Program-made: the position numbers and the translations under genes | Part shown: piece after piece, positions 1 through 17,929 of the stretch | How positions within the stretch are numbered: the stretch's first letter is position 1 | How the letters are laid out: the number at the start of each line of letters is the position of its first letter | The notes under the pieces: model-generated | What the model was told of the DNA's origin: nothing | Database searches by the model: none | Seen by the model: the letters and a program-made list of their open reading frames with translations, nothing else | Assembly: GCA_008933995.1 (NCBI GenBank) | Contig: WARS01000036.1 | Span: 19,267,285 to 19,331,284, forward strand | Source of the DNA: Datnioides undecimradiatus | Taxonomy: Eukaryota; Chordata; Actinopteri; Lobotiformes; Datnioididae | Direction: 5' to 3' | Length of the DNA: 64,000 bases

Positions 1-3000
1 AATAACGTCTACCTGAGGCCAGTATTTCAGAGGGTTTTTCATTTATCTAACAAACATGGAGATTTTATGCATCCCTCCCTGCTTTCATTCCATAAATAGT
101 CCTTGGCTGAGATATTTTTAGCACAAAGATATTTTTTTATGCGTCCTTGATGTTTGCAAAGGTTCTCACTCACTGAAATGCTGTTACCATTCTGTCGCTC
201 CCCGCCTCTAATCTGGCTCTGCAGCAGATTTTCATGGAGCAGTCGATGTTTGATGAAGAGCTATTTATTGCAGATTGTTGGATTTTTTATATAATTACTT
301 TAACTTTTATTTATTCGGGGAGTGATTCAGCTGAGAAACACACGCTCATTGCTCAGCTCCAACATGCTGCACACTGATAACTCAACTCAAACACATATAT
401 GATAGAGGACGAGGTCAATACTAGTATTGATAGTGTTAAAGTGATTTGTGAGTGGGTGATGTTGTGTTTCCCTCCTACTGTTGCTACGAAATAGTAATAT
501 TTCACATTTCATCTATCAATTATCATTTGTAAACCATAGTTTTGATCATTGAATATATAGGTAAAGTGGAAATGACATTTAAATTAGGACAACTTATGTG
601 AAAATGATCCATCACTCATTGAGAAAACACACAATTATCATCCGACTCTGCAGCTCTACTGAGCTTTTTAGCCTTCTTTAGCTCATTATTTTGGTTGCGC
701 AGCCCACAGATATACTGAGCGGTTCACTCTGAGGCAGCCATTGCAGTATTAACCTGCTATACAGGACGTTCCCATCTTTAACTGGCAGAGTTAGCAGCTA
801 GCTGGGAGCAGAGTGGAGCGTTTGGCAGCTTAAGAACTGGATATTTCACTCCTAAACCTAATCTGAGCTAAAACTCCAAATAAATGTACGTTTTGTTTGA
901 TTATGCTTTGATGAAACAGAGAACTTTTTGCTAACGTGTTAGCAATGACAGTGCATCTAAGTGCCTGGTTTCAGGTTGTTGTGCAGTTCCTTTCACTCTT
1001 TAATTCTTGACTTTTTGCAGTAAGAAAGGCGCAGGCGTTACCAATAACTTTAGCATTTATCGTGTTATTGCACTGGCCTGCTGAGTCATTGTTATAATAC
1101 CTGTTAGCTTGTTCAAACCTTAATTAAGACGCTGCCAAACTGTGAAACCAGTTGTGGTGAGATTGCACAGGCAACATAAACTGAATGGGGCTACGGTTTG
1201 ATTAACATGTTCATTCAAGTGTGATTGCACAAAGTTGGACTCAGGGGCCCACATTTTAGGAAACAATGCTGTAGTGGTAGATAAACCATGATAAAGTCTA
1301 CTTTACAGTTGCCCCAATGTGCATGAAACCCCTCTAGGGTTCCTAACGTGACGCAGTGCCATATAAGCTGCCCTACATGCTAGAAAAGGGTTTGGAGCCG
1401 TTTCACCATGAATGCATCATGACTTTCTGCACGCCGGTGCCCTATTTATTTTGTCTGCCCCACAACCGGCCTGAATCTCCTAATGTGACAGCATCATAAC
1501 CCTTTGCTCCAATTATGATTATTGGCTGCATTCATTAAATGTTTTGGCCACTTTGCAGGGCAGAAAAACACCAAAACAAGCCACAAACACATGCACACGC
1601 ACAAAGCCAACATATAACACATGCTAATGAGGTTGCTATAGCAACATTTTAAGAAAGGGACTTAATTTGGGAAAGTTTTATGGCTACAAAACAAATGTAA
1701 GACATAAACCTAGTGTTCTGACTCTGCTTTTCCCGCCTGTTCTCAGTGTCGCCTGTGTAATTGGTTAATTAGTTTCATCTGTGTGTAGTTAGCCTTCCCT
1801 CCCTTTGTTCTTGGCTAGTTTGTCTATTTGGGGTTGGGCACCATTAGCCCAGCTCCGGTGGGTTTAGCCGAGCTACCTTTTGTAAATTTCCATACCATTA
1901 CACCAAAGCAGTTAGCTTTAGAGGCTAATCTAACACGTGATAATTCTTGGGAAACACAAGAGCTCCCTTTGACATCACATCGAGAACTTTGAATCTATGT
2001 TCACTTCAAAAACATTGATTACTGCAGGCTACAGGGGCTCCCCGGAGAGAGCGCTGCTCACTTCTAAACCATAATTTCCAGACCAGTATGGAGACTTCCC
2101 GTCCGAGCCTTTCTTTAACCTTTAGGCTAACGCTGACCCCTTTTATGCGGCTGCACAATGGCATCATCTCGTCTCCCAATCGAATGCATTAGACTATCTG
2201 CCTCAATGCACCAAACATGGAATAGATGCAGCGACAGACAATGGCTATCCCCTTGCCCTGAGCTACTGTGCATCCACTCCTGTTTAAAGGCCTTTTTCCT
2301 GCATCGAGGTCAGGTCAGCCATGTTGCTGCTAGAATACTTTGCACATCTTCTCCCAATGAATGAGACAATCGGTTCCTGAGTATCACAGTATGCTGAGGA
2401 GCTGAGTGAGGTTGGAGTTGGTATCAGAAGCAAGAACGAGAGGCCGTCTTTTCCTTCAAACTGACTGGGATGTCAGCGGAGCAATCGCTGCAATGTGACA
2501 GGTCAGAATCTGTTTGGTGATGTTTTGCCACGAGGGACAGAGCCGGGTTGTTCACTTTCCTTTATCCACTGTAATTCGCAGCTGTCACATTTGCCTCTGC
2601 TCCCCGCTGAGCCACTCCTCCTGTTAACTCTATCTGATGCACTCTTATGGTGCAAACTCAAGATTCTTAACTTGGGTATTTCCACCTTTTGCTCTGTTGC
2701 ATTTGTCTGGCAACTTCAGTTTCTGGTTACTACAATTTTTCATACCCACTGAAAACCATTAAAACTCTCCTCCTCCTTAAACATCGTCACAAAACTTGGC
2801 TGTTTTTCTGTGCTCATAAAACAAAAAGTTGACTTTTTTGAAATTCAAGGTTCTCAGAGGACAGAGAAGCTACAGACGTGTCTTGATCTTACAGACAATG
2901 ATGCACTGCTGCAGATAAATGTAGCCATCAGTATATAAAGTAGTTAAAATGAGCTCGACCTTAAACATCTACACCAATCAACGCAGCATAAAGAGCATTT

Positions 3001-4800
3001 TACTGCGCAAAGTGCACTTTAACTTGCAGATAATACGTGTTTTTACAGTGTTATTGATACTTTCACTAACTCCTGTCATTAGCACTGCAGCAACACAAAT
3101 CAATCCCCCACCATCCGCAGGACATTTCATTAGATGGTCTGTAGACCACCTCTTGAGATGCTGCACAGCCTCATTATTAAGTGTGTGACATGACACGATG
3201 AGGGAAGGCAAACTGAAGTGTTTGCTGACATTTAAAGGGCTCCACGCCAATCAACCACAACATTAAACCCAGGTGCCTGCTATAAAGTGGTTGATTGGTG
3301 TCGGTTCATGCCCTGGTTTGAAAGGAACCACTCTGAACCGTCAGTCGTGTGATTTAAAGCATATTTTGGTGGCACCATCATTAAGAAGGCAAACATGCTC
3401 AGATCACTGAGAAACAGCGCTGAATCCTTTGGCATGGAGCTACATAGGCCAGTTTCATCAGATGTGAGATGTTTTAAATCTATGGGAAAAGTATATTGAA
3501 GTGCACTGAATCAACTAATGACGATGATAAAACAACAGACGGACTGAACTGATGGAAATTAGGTCTGGTAATTGTGTGTTTGTGTTTGCTGATTCCTCCA
3601 ACAGCTCCACATACCCCAGACCTCCTCCCATGCGTTTCTTATTTTAGGTGTTTGTGTCCATCCACCTCTGTAACTCTCTGAAACCAACTCATCGTCCAGT
3701 TGTGCAGATACGAGGAGGTGTGAGCTCTCTTGCTTGAACCAACCAAAGCGCAACAGTACAAACATCTTCCAGGAGTGTCTGTCTGACAACATGCGCAATT
3801 CGTTCTCCCTGTATTTAAACAACAGCTGTAGGACAGCCAGCTGCCCAATGCACCTTCAAACACGGCGGCTCTGAACAACTACAAACTTGTTTGTATCTGG
3901 CAACACGTCATACAAAGGTCTTTTCGAGCATAGCGTGGCTATAAATGTGAAATCATGAGCAATACTGAGCAATATTTACAATCAACTGTCATTAACTGAC
4001 ATATTAAACCTTGCTTTGGTTGAATAAACACACTGAAATTAAAAACACATCCTGATCAAGCTGCAAAATCAGCATCCAAGAGAAAAACACGTGAAGGTAA
4101 AAGGACTGAAGTCAGCACCATTAACACATGTTATGATTTGGTCATTGCTAACCTACTGACCTCTGTGCGACCTCTGGTCCAATGACACCCACTCCTTGTC
4201 TGATGTGCTGGAGGACGTCCTGATCTCTGATGTCTATCGTATCCACGTCTTCCGGGAGTTACATTAAACTGAACTTGACTAAACTGACCTGAGCTGAGCT
4301 GAACTGCGCTGACCAGACTGACTGGGCTGAATTTGCCTTTGTTATACTGGTTCAGATGGGATCCAGCTTTATCCCTCCCAGCGTGCATGAACAAGTTCTC
4401 CTCCTGTCCATTTATTTTTTATTCCTCTGAGCAGAAGGAAGCCAAATGCTCTCAGAAACCAAAGGGACTTTAATAAATGTTTAATTCAGGTCTCCTCTTG
4501 TCTGTGCCGGCCCATCCTAACCTAGTTTCCTTGGCACTTTGGGGGAAACGCAGTTACTTGTTGCTGGCCATGATATCTCCTAGGTCATGCATTATACATG
4601 GAGCTATTCTGCATCGTGCATGCGTAGTACATCAGCACTATTGTGCTGTCTGAAGCCCGTGGCAGGAAACACAAACCTATATCTGCATTTATGTCCCAAA
4701 AGCGGTGAAATCACACGCGTGAGGAGCAGGGATGAGATCTGCGTGGCCGTGGTTATTAGTAATGCACTCACACAACACACTCACACAACAGGCACGTGCA
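1..4800. other. Non-genic DNA, left edge
   Basis: I find no exon, RNA gene or recognisable transposon here. The open frames are short, overlap on both strands and resemble no protein I know. The sequence is AT-rich with scattered TTAGC/GCTAA words (about 780-960 and 1780-1930) and one perfect hairpin at 3247-3298. By the human gene order the neighbour to the left of FTCDNL1 would be SATB2, a gene surrounded by regulatory DNA, but nothing in the sequence proves that here. Confidence 0.5.
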
Positions 4801-4819
4801 CACACAAAACCCAATAGGT

Positions 4820-5260
4820 GACATTTGAGCGTGCGGGTCAGGGCAGCGCAGCCTTACCCCGCCGGTTGCTGCGTGTATCCGCGGGGACAGATGTCAGCAG
4901 AGGCAGCGGGCTGAGCGGTGTCCGCCGAGGTGTGGAGCATGCCTCGTCCGCATCACAGTCGCGGAGCAGCGGAGAGCCAGCACTCCACAATCTGGGTCAA
5001 CGCCGCCGGAGCCATCCTTAATGTGGTGGGAGAAGGTAGACCACGCAGAGGGAGCGCAGACGTCACAGGCCCACATGGATCCTCGCATCCAGCCCCGGTC
5101 GCATCCAACGCGCCCCCCCCACCCCAAGCTCGTGCAGCCGTTTTGGATCCAGATGCGGACGAATTCCTCCCGAGACAAATCCACGCGCTTCTCACGTCCA
5201 CACACGATCAGAGCTTTGCACTACGAGAAAAACAACAACGTCTGCGCGAAGCATCCCCGC
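4820..5260 (-). promoter_or_regulatory. GC/CpG-rich stretch with candidate splice donor, possible first exon of a left-hand gene
   Basis: This stretch is much richer in G+C and CpG than its surroundings, as expected for a vertebrate promoter or first exon. On the minus strand a consensus donor (GGG|GTAAGG) lies at 4856-4858, so a non-coding exon could run from about 5.2 kb down to 4858. Human synteny would make the downstream gene SATB2, which is transcribed in the same direction as FTCDNL1. That identity is inference. The plus-strand open frame at 4918-5358 is proline- and alanine-rich and looks like a by-product of the base composition. Confidence 0.25.
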
Positions 5261-5388
5261 CTCAGCGAAACACTCTGTATCTCTCTCCTCCTCCTCTTCC
5301 TCTTCCTCCCTCTCTGCCTAATCCACTGCTTTATCGCTCTATTTCTGTCTTTCTCTGATGCTCACCCATATTTCCACTTCACTGATCT

Positions 5389-5412
5389 CCCTCTCTCTCT
5401 CTCTCTCTCTCT
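5389..5412. repeat. (CT)n microsatellite
   Basis: A pure CT run inside a longer pyrimidine-rich tract that starts near 5280. Confidence 0.9.
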
Positions 5413-6588
5413 TCCTCTCTAATTCTCAGCTGTGTCTCAGTGCTGTGCTCAGCCTGTGCCCAGAGGATGTTGAACATGTGTTCAGGGTGGGGGTTGGGGA
5501 CTGCTGACTTCATAGGTGGCACGCTTACTTCCCACACTGATAGGTTAAGGGAGGGTGGCACCGCGCGCAGCCTCTAACTGGCCATAGATGCAACTCAAAG
5601 CATCACAAACGCTGAAATTAACAGCTGTTTTCACTGTAAACCTGCACCTGATTGGTGCAAATCTGTGGGCTGCTGTGATTTTTGCATGTGTTTAACCCCC
5701 CAAAAAAAGCCCTGCATGACTGACTGTCAGAAAGAGGCGACATTACAACCCTCACAGGCTCAAATATCACGTATGCAGCACGTACGAGTGTTTTCTGTTG
5801 CTGCTTCAACACCGCTGCTTCCTTCTAGACAGACAAGAGACACGTTTCTCTACATTACACGACAGGAGCAGGGGGGGGGGAGCGAAGATGTGGGAGGCTG
5901 AGAGTGTGTAGGAATAAAAAAATGGACAAATACAGAGAGGGGGGAGAGTGGGGGAGGGAAGGAGGGAGGGGGAGAACAGAGAAAGCAGCAAGAAAGGGAG
6001 GAAGAGAGAGAACAGAGGGCTTTGGAGTATTTATAGAAGGCTGGAGACTGATGTAAAGAAATAAGCTCCTCTATTTCTGTGCTGTGACACGCGGTCGCAT
6101 CTCGGATGGTACGCTGTCAGGCTAAGTCATATCAAAGGGATCCTATGGTGCTTCTGCAGCAGCGTGCAGGAACATCCATGTCTTTATATGAGCACACTGC
6201 GCACACACACGCACACACGCACAGAGAAAATAGATTTAGTTCAGGCTTCAGCGAGCCAAGTGTTTCCTAAATGGATGTTGATTCAGCGATGTGCTGGAGA
6301 AAGATCCCTGAGCGCACTTAATCAAGGAAATGACGGCCTTGTGACAATCACAAGAGCCATTAGACTGAGTCACATAACCAATTAGGTTATTCGAGAGGGA
6401 GGGAGAGGAAGGAGACGGAGATGGTGAGGGGGAAAAATATGAAATGCATTGGTTTTATTTATAGCTTCCCTTTTCTTCTTCCTGTGAGATGAAGCGTGCC
6501 TGTTGTCAAAATGAAAATGTTTTCGCTGTTAGCTGAGGGAAAATTAGTCAAAATACATTTTAGATGCACAAAAAAATGCATCCATACG

Positions 6589-6591
<3 letters not shown>

Positions 6592-6631
<40 letters not shown>

Positions 6632-6830
6632 AGACCAGGGTACCTCTGGGCTTATGCTGTGACCTAGATTAGGCCTTGATGCTCCCAAGCCTGGCAGGCT
6701 GAGAGTATATGTGTGTGTGTGTGTCATCCATAGAGTAAATGCGCATGCATGTGTGTGTAGATGCAGAAGAGAGAAGACGACAGCGGGGAGGAGAGAGAGA
6801 GGATGTGTGTGTGTGTGTGTGTGTGTGTGA
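6592..6830. repeat. Cluster of (GT)n microsatellites
   Basis: GT runs at 6592-6630 and 6804-6829, with a shorter one near 6709-6724. They generate long spurious His-Thr and Cys-Val open frames on both strands. Confidence 0.9.
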
Positions 6831-7149
6831 AATGGAGGGAGAGAGTTGTGTATGCACACACGAAACGAAGCTGCATGGCTGCGTCGCCTGTGTGACTAAG
6901 AGCCTCAGCTGGATGGCATACAAAGAGGTGAATGTTCGCGCGGTGAGAGAGCTTATCCAGAGGAGAGCGCGCGCACACGTGGATGAAAACGGCGCCGCTC
7001 CTGCCTCAGAGGGCAACCTTACGTAACTTCAGATGCAGAAAAATGACACAACATAATGAAAGCAGAGTAAACTCAGACGCTGAGAGCGCAACCACCTCGC
7101 TGGAAAGACAGTGAGCGCGAGGCTTAACGGCTCGGCGCTGGCTCTAGAT

Positions 7150-7420
7150 CGGTTATTGGCTCTGGAATCACTTAATTCACTCGCATATGGCTTCAAATCA
7201 AACATCTTTAATGCCTTTTCTGGCTTTTAGCACCAACCCTGACCCCAATTTTGCACCGCATCTACATTTCTCATGATGTTATCACCTAATGACTGCAATC
7301 CATACCTCCTTCCTCCCTGAATGTGCTGCTATTCAATGCATTACACAGGCCTTATATAAGAAATGAGTGGAATCATCTCGCCCCAGTTAATTCCCGACCT
7401 GTCCTCCGGCCAAATTCGTC
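7150..7420. other. Possible conserved non-coding element
   Basis: This non-repetitive stretch contains several TAAT/ATTA homeodomain-type cores and a SacI-like TTAATTC context, and no coding signal. It lies between the GC-rich stretch and the ftcdnl1 3' end. I judged it by eye only and cannot measure conservation. Confidence 0.2.
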
Positions 7421-7586
7421 CCCTACGTTATCAGATGGTTAAACCCGTGCATCACCATGCTTACGGAAACTGACTCAACTAAGTGGTAAACGCTGAGAGT
7501 TTTCGCCGCCCGTGCAAACGCTGCCAAAAAAACGCTGGATGTTTCTCGAAGACGCGGCGCATGAGCCGGGATAAAAATAGCTGTTT

Positions 7587-7610
7587 CACACACACACACA
7601 CACACACACA
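7587..7610. repeat. (CA)n microsatellite
   Basis: Twelve CA units. Confidence 0.9.
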
Positions 7611-7950
7611 GATGGTGACTCTCCCACAGAGGGCCGTGCACGGTGAGGCCGATGGTGGAACATGATGGGAAAAGACTCATCAGCGGAGAGACTCATCTGT
7701 AAACACAAGTGCCCCATTTGCCACAAACAGGAAATGACACGCGGACACACAGAGAGGAAAGTCCAAACTGGAGGAGGATTCGCTGGGACTGACGGTTTAA
7801 AGCAGGAAGTTCGGGAATAAAAACCCAAATCTCTTTTACTCCAAGCGTCAGATTAAGAAAGCGCTGAGCAGACAGGTGCGTTGCAGAGGATCGGCTGAAC
7901 TTCTTGATCACACCGCCATGAAAATAACACCCGGTGAAACATTTTAATCG

Positions 7951-7956
7951 TTTATT
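7951..7956 (-). terminator. ftcdnl1: Poly(A) signal of ftcdnl1
   Basis: TTTATT on the plus strand is AATAAA on the transcribed strand. It lies 209 nt past the ftcdnl1 stop codon, a normal 3' UTR length. Use of the site is inferred. Confidence 0.5.
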
Positions 7957-8164
7957 AAAGCAACACTTCCAGTAAAAGGTGATTTCACACGCACTTCCTC
8001 CTCTTCTGCGGTCAAATGGGAGAAACAGTGTAATACTCCACTACAGCAGCTGCGTGTAATAGAGTACTTTCACAGTTGTACTTCAGTTCAGTGCTTCTTC
8101 TGGTAACTGGTAAACTCACTGTAACTAAATGCGCTGCTGCCTGTTTCACTGGTTTGACTGGTTT

Positions 8165-13439
<5,275 letters not shown>

Positions 13440-13440
<1 letters not shown>

Positions 13441-13897
13441 CGGTGTTGTGTGGTTGGCCGACAAAACCGGAAGTACGCAAAATTTTTATCTTGTCACAAT
13501 CCAAGCTCGCGTATCTTTGGAAAATAGACATGCGCAGAAGAGCTCAGGCAGGTAGCTTGCTAGCAGCTGATGTCGGTGGGTGTGTGCTTGATCAACAGCG
13601 CCTCTTCGTGGACAAACAAGACGTGAAACTGTCAGAATTAAATAAATAGTGTAAGCGTTTCCTCTGAAAGTGCTGCAATGCGAGACTGACGACCGATATA
13701 ACACCGCGTTTAGTGTTAAATATTTCGGTTATAGGCACGTCAAGCGACCTTGTTTCGACGTTAGCTGTAGCTAATGTGATGCTGCGTTGCTAGCAGAGAC
13801 AGCTTATCGTTAGCCGGATAGCTTAGCTGACAGCAGGAGCATGGAGTGACTGCGTTCAGGGAGAAAAACGCCAAATCATTTTCTTATTTTAGAGTTC
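13440..13897 (+). promoter_or_regulatory. c2orf69: Promoter and 5' leader of C2orf69
   Basis: Composition changes abruptly from AT-rich to GC-richer DNA at about 13430. CCGGAAGT at 13467-13474 is a consensus ETS/GABP (NRF-2) site, and CATGCGCAG at about 13529-13537 is an NRF-1-type half site. Both are typical of promoters of nuclear genes for mitochondrial proteins, which fits the product. A cluster of GTTAGC/TAGCTAA words lies at about 13757-13830. A two-codon upstream ORF (ATG GAG TGA, 13841-13849) precedes the main ATG if transcription starts upstream of it. No TATA box is evident. The transcription start is not determined. Confidence 0.55.
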
Positions 13898-15584
13898 ATG
13901 CTAGCCGCCCGAGCAGTCGCAGTGGGCTTCACTTTACTAACTGCGGCCAAAACAATGACTTCCGTGGCGGCAGCGGCGACAACCAAGGAGTCGCGGGGAC
14001 TGCATGCATCAGCCAGCCGGGATGCGCGCTCCGGGAGTCCGCGGCAGAGGCTCCAGAAGCTGCTGGCGGTGCCTGGATGCGACCCGAGCCGAGTGAACGA
14101 CCTGCTGCTCCTCCGGCCTGATGCAGACGCTCAGACAGAGGGGAAGGAGAAGAGCAGCAACAAGCATGTGGTGTTTTTCCACGGCGACATTCAGGTGAGC
14201 GTGATGGATTTGTCTGCTGATCAGGGAGGGGTCTCAGGGTATCCGTGGGGTCAGCAGAGAGAAGATGACTGAACGATTTCAATCACTGCAACTTGTTGCT
14301 GAGACCTTATTTATATGCAAAAGCCTGTCAGGGTTCAGGAACACTCATTACAGCGAGTCACCAGCTGGTCTGGATTAAGATTTTCCATTTTATTAAGCTG
14401 ATGCTCGAGGTTTTGCATTAATTAAAGAGGCTAAACAGTTTGTGTCACTGTATATTCGAAGCTCATGCACTCTCATATGAATGCATGTATGCAGGAATCA
14501 CCTGCAGGTTAACGGGTGCACACACGTTTTTGCGTTCTTGCATGAAAATGATGCAGGTCATTCTGCAGAGATTCCTGTTGGCTGACACACAGTAACTCAA
14601 ACTTGTCTTGAATAATCACTCAGGAGCTTGATATCAGTCAGTCTGAGAGAGGTTTTTAATAAACGAAGGCGGATATTTGACCCCGTGACTCTTGGCTGCT
14701 CTTTGCTTCACTGATATCATGTTTGGTTTATTTATACCGCGCGGACCTTCGTCTGTGAACAACACTGCGTAGAGCGCAGCAATAAGTCACAAAGTGCAAA
14801 AAGAAAGGAGTCACGCAGCAGCCTGTCAGGCAGAGTATGAAGCACACAGGTGCGGTGACCACCTGACCACCTTATCTACCTGTGGGGAACAGTGGGTTAT
14901 GATTGGAGGCTGCACCCAAGAGCACTTCCTGTGTGAGTGACAGGCCCAGGGTGATTTGACAAAATTGAATATGGTCATGTTGGCAGGAACTGAACTTGAC
15001 CAGACTCACACTCCCAGAGTTCCACTGTGCAGTGAGTTTATGGTTAGAATAAGGTAATTAATCGATAATATGCATGAATTACACGTTTCTGTGACACGTG
15101 CAGCTGTGTAATACACACTTCAGAATCAGAAACACAACGTTTTGAGATGGCGATACATACGGCTGGTTAGGTGCACGTGCACAAACTTAATGGGCACACC
15201 TCCAATCGACTATAAACCAATGAAGAATCGTCCTGGAACAGACTTCACAGAGCGCCTCACAGTTCAGGATCAGATGAAAATATCATTCCCATGGAGGCAG
15301 CAGTAAAATTCATCGCTCATAAATAATTAAATATGAAGTTTATTTTAATTATATTTAATCAAAAAAACAATGTTTCACTCAAAAATTCAGACTCTCACCT
15401 TTTATAATTCATGTCAGCCTCATCACCTCACCTGCAGCTGCACTTTGGAAAGTGTGTGTGTACGTCGGTGCAGGAGCTGCACACATTCTTGCTTTGTAAA
15501 TACCAGTTTATGTGTTGGAACAGGCAAAGTGGATATGATTTGATCTTTGCTGTGAGCATGAGAGCAGGGGCAGGTTCATGCTTT

Positions 15585-15628
<44 letters not shown>

Positions 15629-17929
15629 TATGCATGTGCACCGTGCGTCTCAACACGGGTGCAGTCTCTGCCGTTGCCAGATTATGCTGTCAGATTATGC
15701 TGTCAGATTATGCGAAGCTGTCTCTGAGGCTTTTCTGTTTCTTTTAGAAAGCGGAAGGGACGCTAACTAATCGAGCGCAATACAAAAAATACATATGATG
15801 CAGTGAAAGAAGATTAAACGTCACTCGTTTGTTTTCAAGAACTCAACCACTGCCCCCATTTATCAGAGCTCCTCCAGCGTCCAGCCCGGCCATTCACAGC
15901 CCTCATTTGCAATTCATCAGACAACTCTCCGAGCAAGTGTTGACGTTCCCACAGTGAGCCGTGTTTTTGCCGGGAGACGTTCGTATGCGCCGGACGCTGC
16001 CGCGGCGACGTTTCCATGTAAATACAGAGAATGAGGTCATTGTGTTGAGGGCCACACAGTCTGACAGCAGACTGAGAAGATGCTGCCGATGGAACGAATC
16101 AAGTGTGTCAGAGATGGACTGGTGTGTGTGTGTGTGTGTGTGTGTGGTTTTCATCAGGACCGGACACAGAATCTGGTTCACAGATTTGACCTCCAGTCTT
16201 TTTTTATCCTTCCCTCTAAATGTTAGGCGTTTAAAGGCCCAGTAACATCTCAGAGCAGCCCCTCTCCTCCTCAGCTAGATGTGTTCATGCTTCAGCTCTT
16301 GAGCTAATCAGAATCTTAATTATTAGCATCACACGCTTCGGTGTGCTTCTGCAGACAGTAAACATAAAACGGGTACATATAAGTAAAGAATGAAGCACAT
16401 TGTTCCAGGCAAGAGGCACGCGTGCAAAACATGCATTTCACTTTTCACATCAAACTTATTTCAAATGCAGCTAAGTGCATTAAAATGTAGACCAGACGAC
16501 CACACAGATCAGCTGTCAGCTGATTAGCACGCAGGTCATTTGTTTATTTGCATTTTATGGATTTTGAATTTCTTTATCTGTGTAGTTTTATTGGATTAAC
16601 ACCAGGGTCGGGCCTAAATGAACATGTATCATATTTTACATGTTAGTTTGCAGACGTTGTATCCTGCAGCTTTAACCTCTCTGTGTCTGTGTTCTGAGCA
16701 GAGCTTCCAGGAGGAGATGGCTCTGCAGCCCGAGGGATCCCAGTGGCTCCGCTGGAGTCTGGAGCAGGTCGCCCTCATCCTGGGCCGCCGCTTCCCTGAC
16801 CGCCACGTTTGGGTCGTCCGGGCGTCGCACATGTACCTCCACAAGTTCAGCTGCTACAACAACTTTGTGGAGAGCAACATGTTCGGGGCACCGGAGCACT
16901 CGCCGTACTCACCTGACTTTGGAGGGTTTCACCACCTCAGGTTTGTTTTTAGTTTGTTTTGAAGGGAAATACCGTATTTTGCAGAACTGTTCCTGTTTCT
17001 GACCATTCGATGAACAGAAATGTGCAGGTCCCGGTGCAGAAAGTCATATCTAAGTGTGTTCGGCTTGTTCAGCAGTTAACTCAGCGAGGCGTTAAACTGC
17101 TGCTTCTCTTCCCGCTCTTTGCTGCCGACTGCTAGTCACTAGCTTTGTCTGTCTGCTGAGCAGGGACACTGTGTTTGTCGGAGCCTGCTGCATTTAGAGT
17201 GTGAACCAGACCTGCAGCAGGGTGGTGTGACAGTCATGTGACCAATGGTTAATGTTTCCTCAGCACTGTGAGTGTGAAACTGCTTATCGTGAAGGTGATA
17301 ACATCCCTGCAGCCTGCCTCAGGTTGCTGTTAAAGATCTCAGAGTCTTAAAAGTCGTGAAAACGTAGCTTAACGCAGAGAAGCTGCACTGAGGGTAAAGA
17401 ACAGGATGTGACCTGATCGTGTGCTCGATGTCTGATCGCCTCTGATCGCAGGGCCCTGCTGAGCCACGGCATGGAGCGAGCCGACCTGCCACACCCCCTC
17501 AAACCGCAGGGAGGCGCCGACAGCATCCCCTCCGGGTTCTCACTGACGCTGGTGGGCTTCAGCAAAGGCTGCGTGGTCCTGAACCAGATGGTGTACGAGC
17601 TGACGGGGGCCCGCGCCGACCCGCAGATGTCCCCCTTCATTAAACGCATCACGGACATGTACTGGCTGGACGGCGGGCACCCGGGAGGCAGCGAGACCTG
17701 GGTGACGGACAAGCAGGTGTTGAAGGAGCTCGCGTCCAGCGGCGTGTCCATTCACGCCCACGTGACCCCGTACGAGGTGTGCGACCCGATGCGGGCCTGG
17801 GTGGGCCGCGAGTACGGGTACTTCATTAAGACCCTGGAGGAGTTTGGAGCCTGTCCGAGCAAGAAGCTGCACTTTGAGGACGAGCCCGCCTCCATCGAGA
17901 ACCACTTCAGGGTCATCCAGGAGTTCTGA
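13898..17929 (+). CDS. c2orf69: C2orf69 homologue, mitochondrial serine-hydrolase-like protein
   Basis: Coding exons are 13898-14194, 16702-16940 and 17452-17929, 1014 nt, 337 aa; human is about 385 aa. Alignment with human C2orf69 is clear: HVVFFHGDIQ, HLHKFSCY-type HKFSCYNNFV, SNMFGAPEH, TLVGFSKGCVVLNQ, MYWLDGGHPGGS, HVTPYEV, and the C-terminus SIENHFRVIQEF. GFSKG (residues 214-218, Ser216) has the GxSxG nucleophile-elbow form of alpha/beta hydrolases. The first ATG begins a basic, alanine-rich N-terminus (MLAARAVAVGF) suited to mitochondrial import. Human loss-of-function variants cause a severe mitochondrial multisystem disease; the reaction catalysed is unknown to me. As I recall the human gene has two coding exons, so intron 2 (16941-17451) appears extra here. 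The first intron is 2.5 kb. All introns are GT-AG and the reading frame is continuous. Confidence 0.95.
14195..16701 (+). other. c2orf69: C2orf69 intron 1
   Basis: GTGAGC...GAGCAG. It contains (TG)n runs at 15587-15625 and 16122-16146 and a short direct repeat (AGATTATGCTGTC, tandem, 15678-15712). I see no other gene in it. Confidence 0.85.

Noticed and set aside
4918-5358. 146-codon plus-strand frame rich in Pro and Ala
   Set aside because: Low-complexity product of a GC-rich region and a CT run; no recognisable domain, and overlapping frames on both strands are equally long.
6560-7026. Several frames of His-Thr or Cys-Val repeats
   Set aside because: Translations of CA/GT microsatellites, here and at about 15600, 23000, 24830, 49540, 56480, 59800 and 59950.
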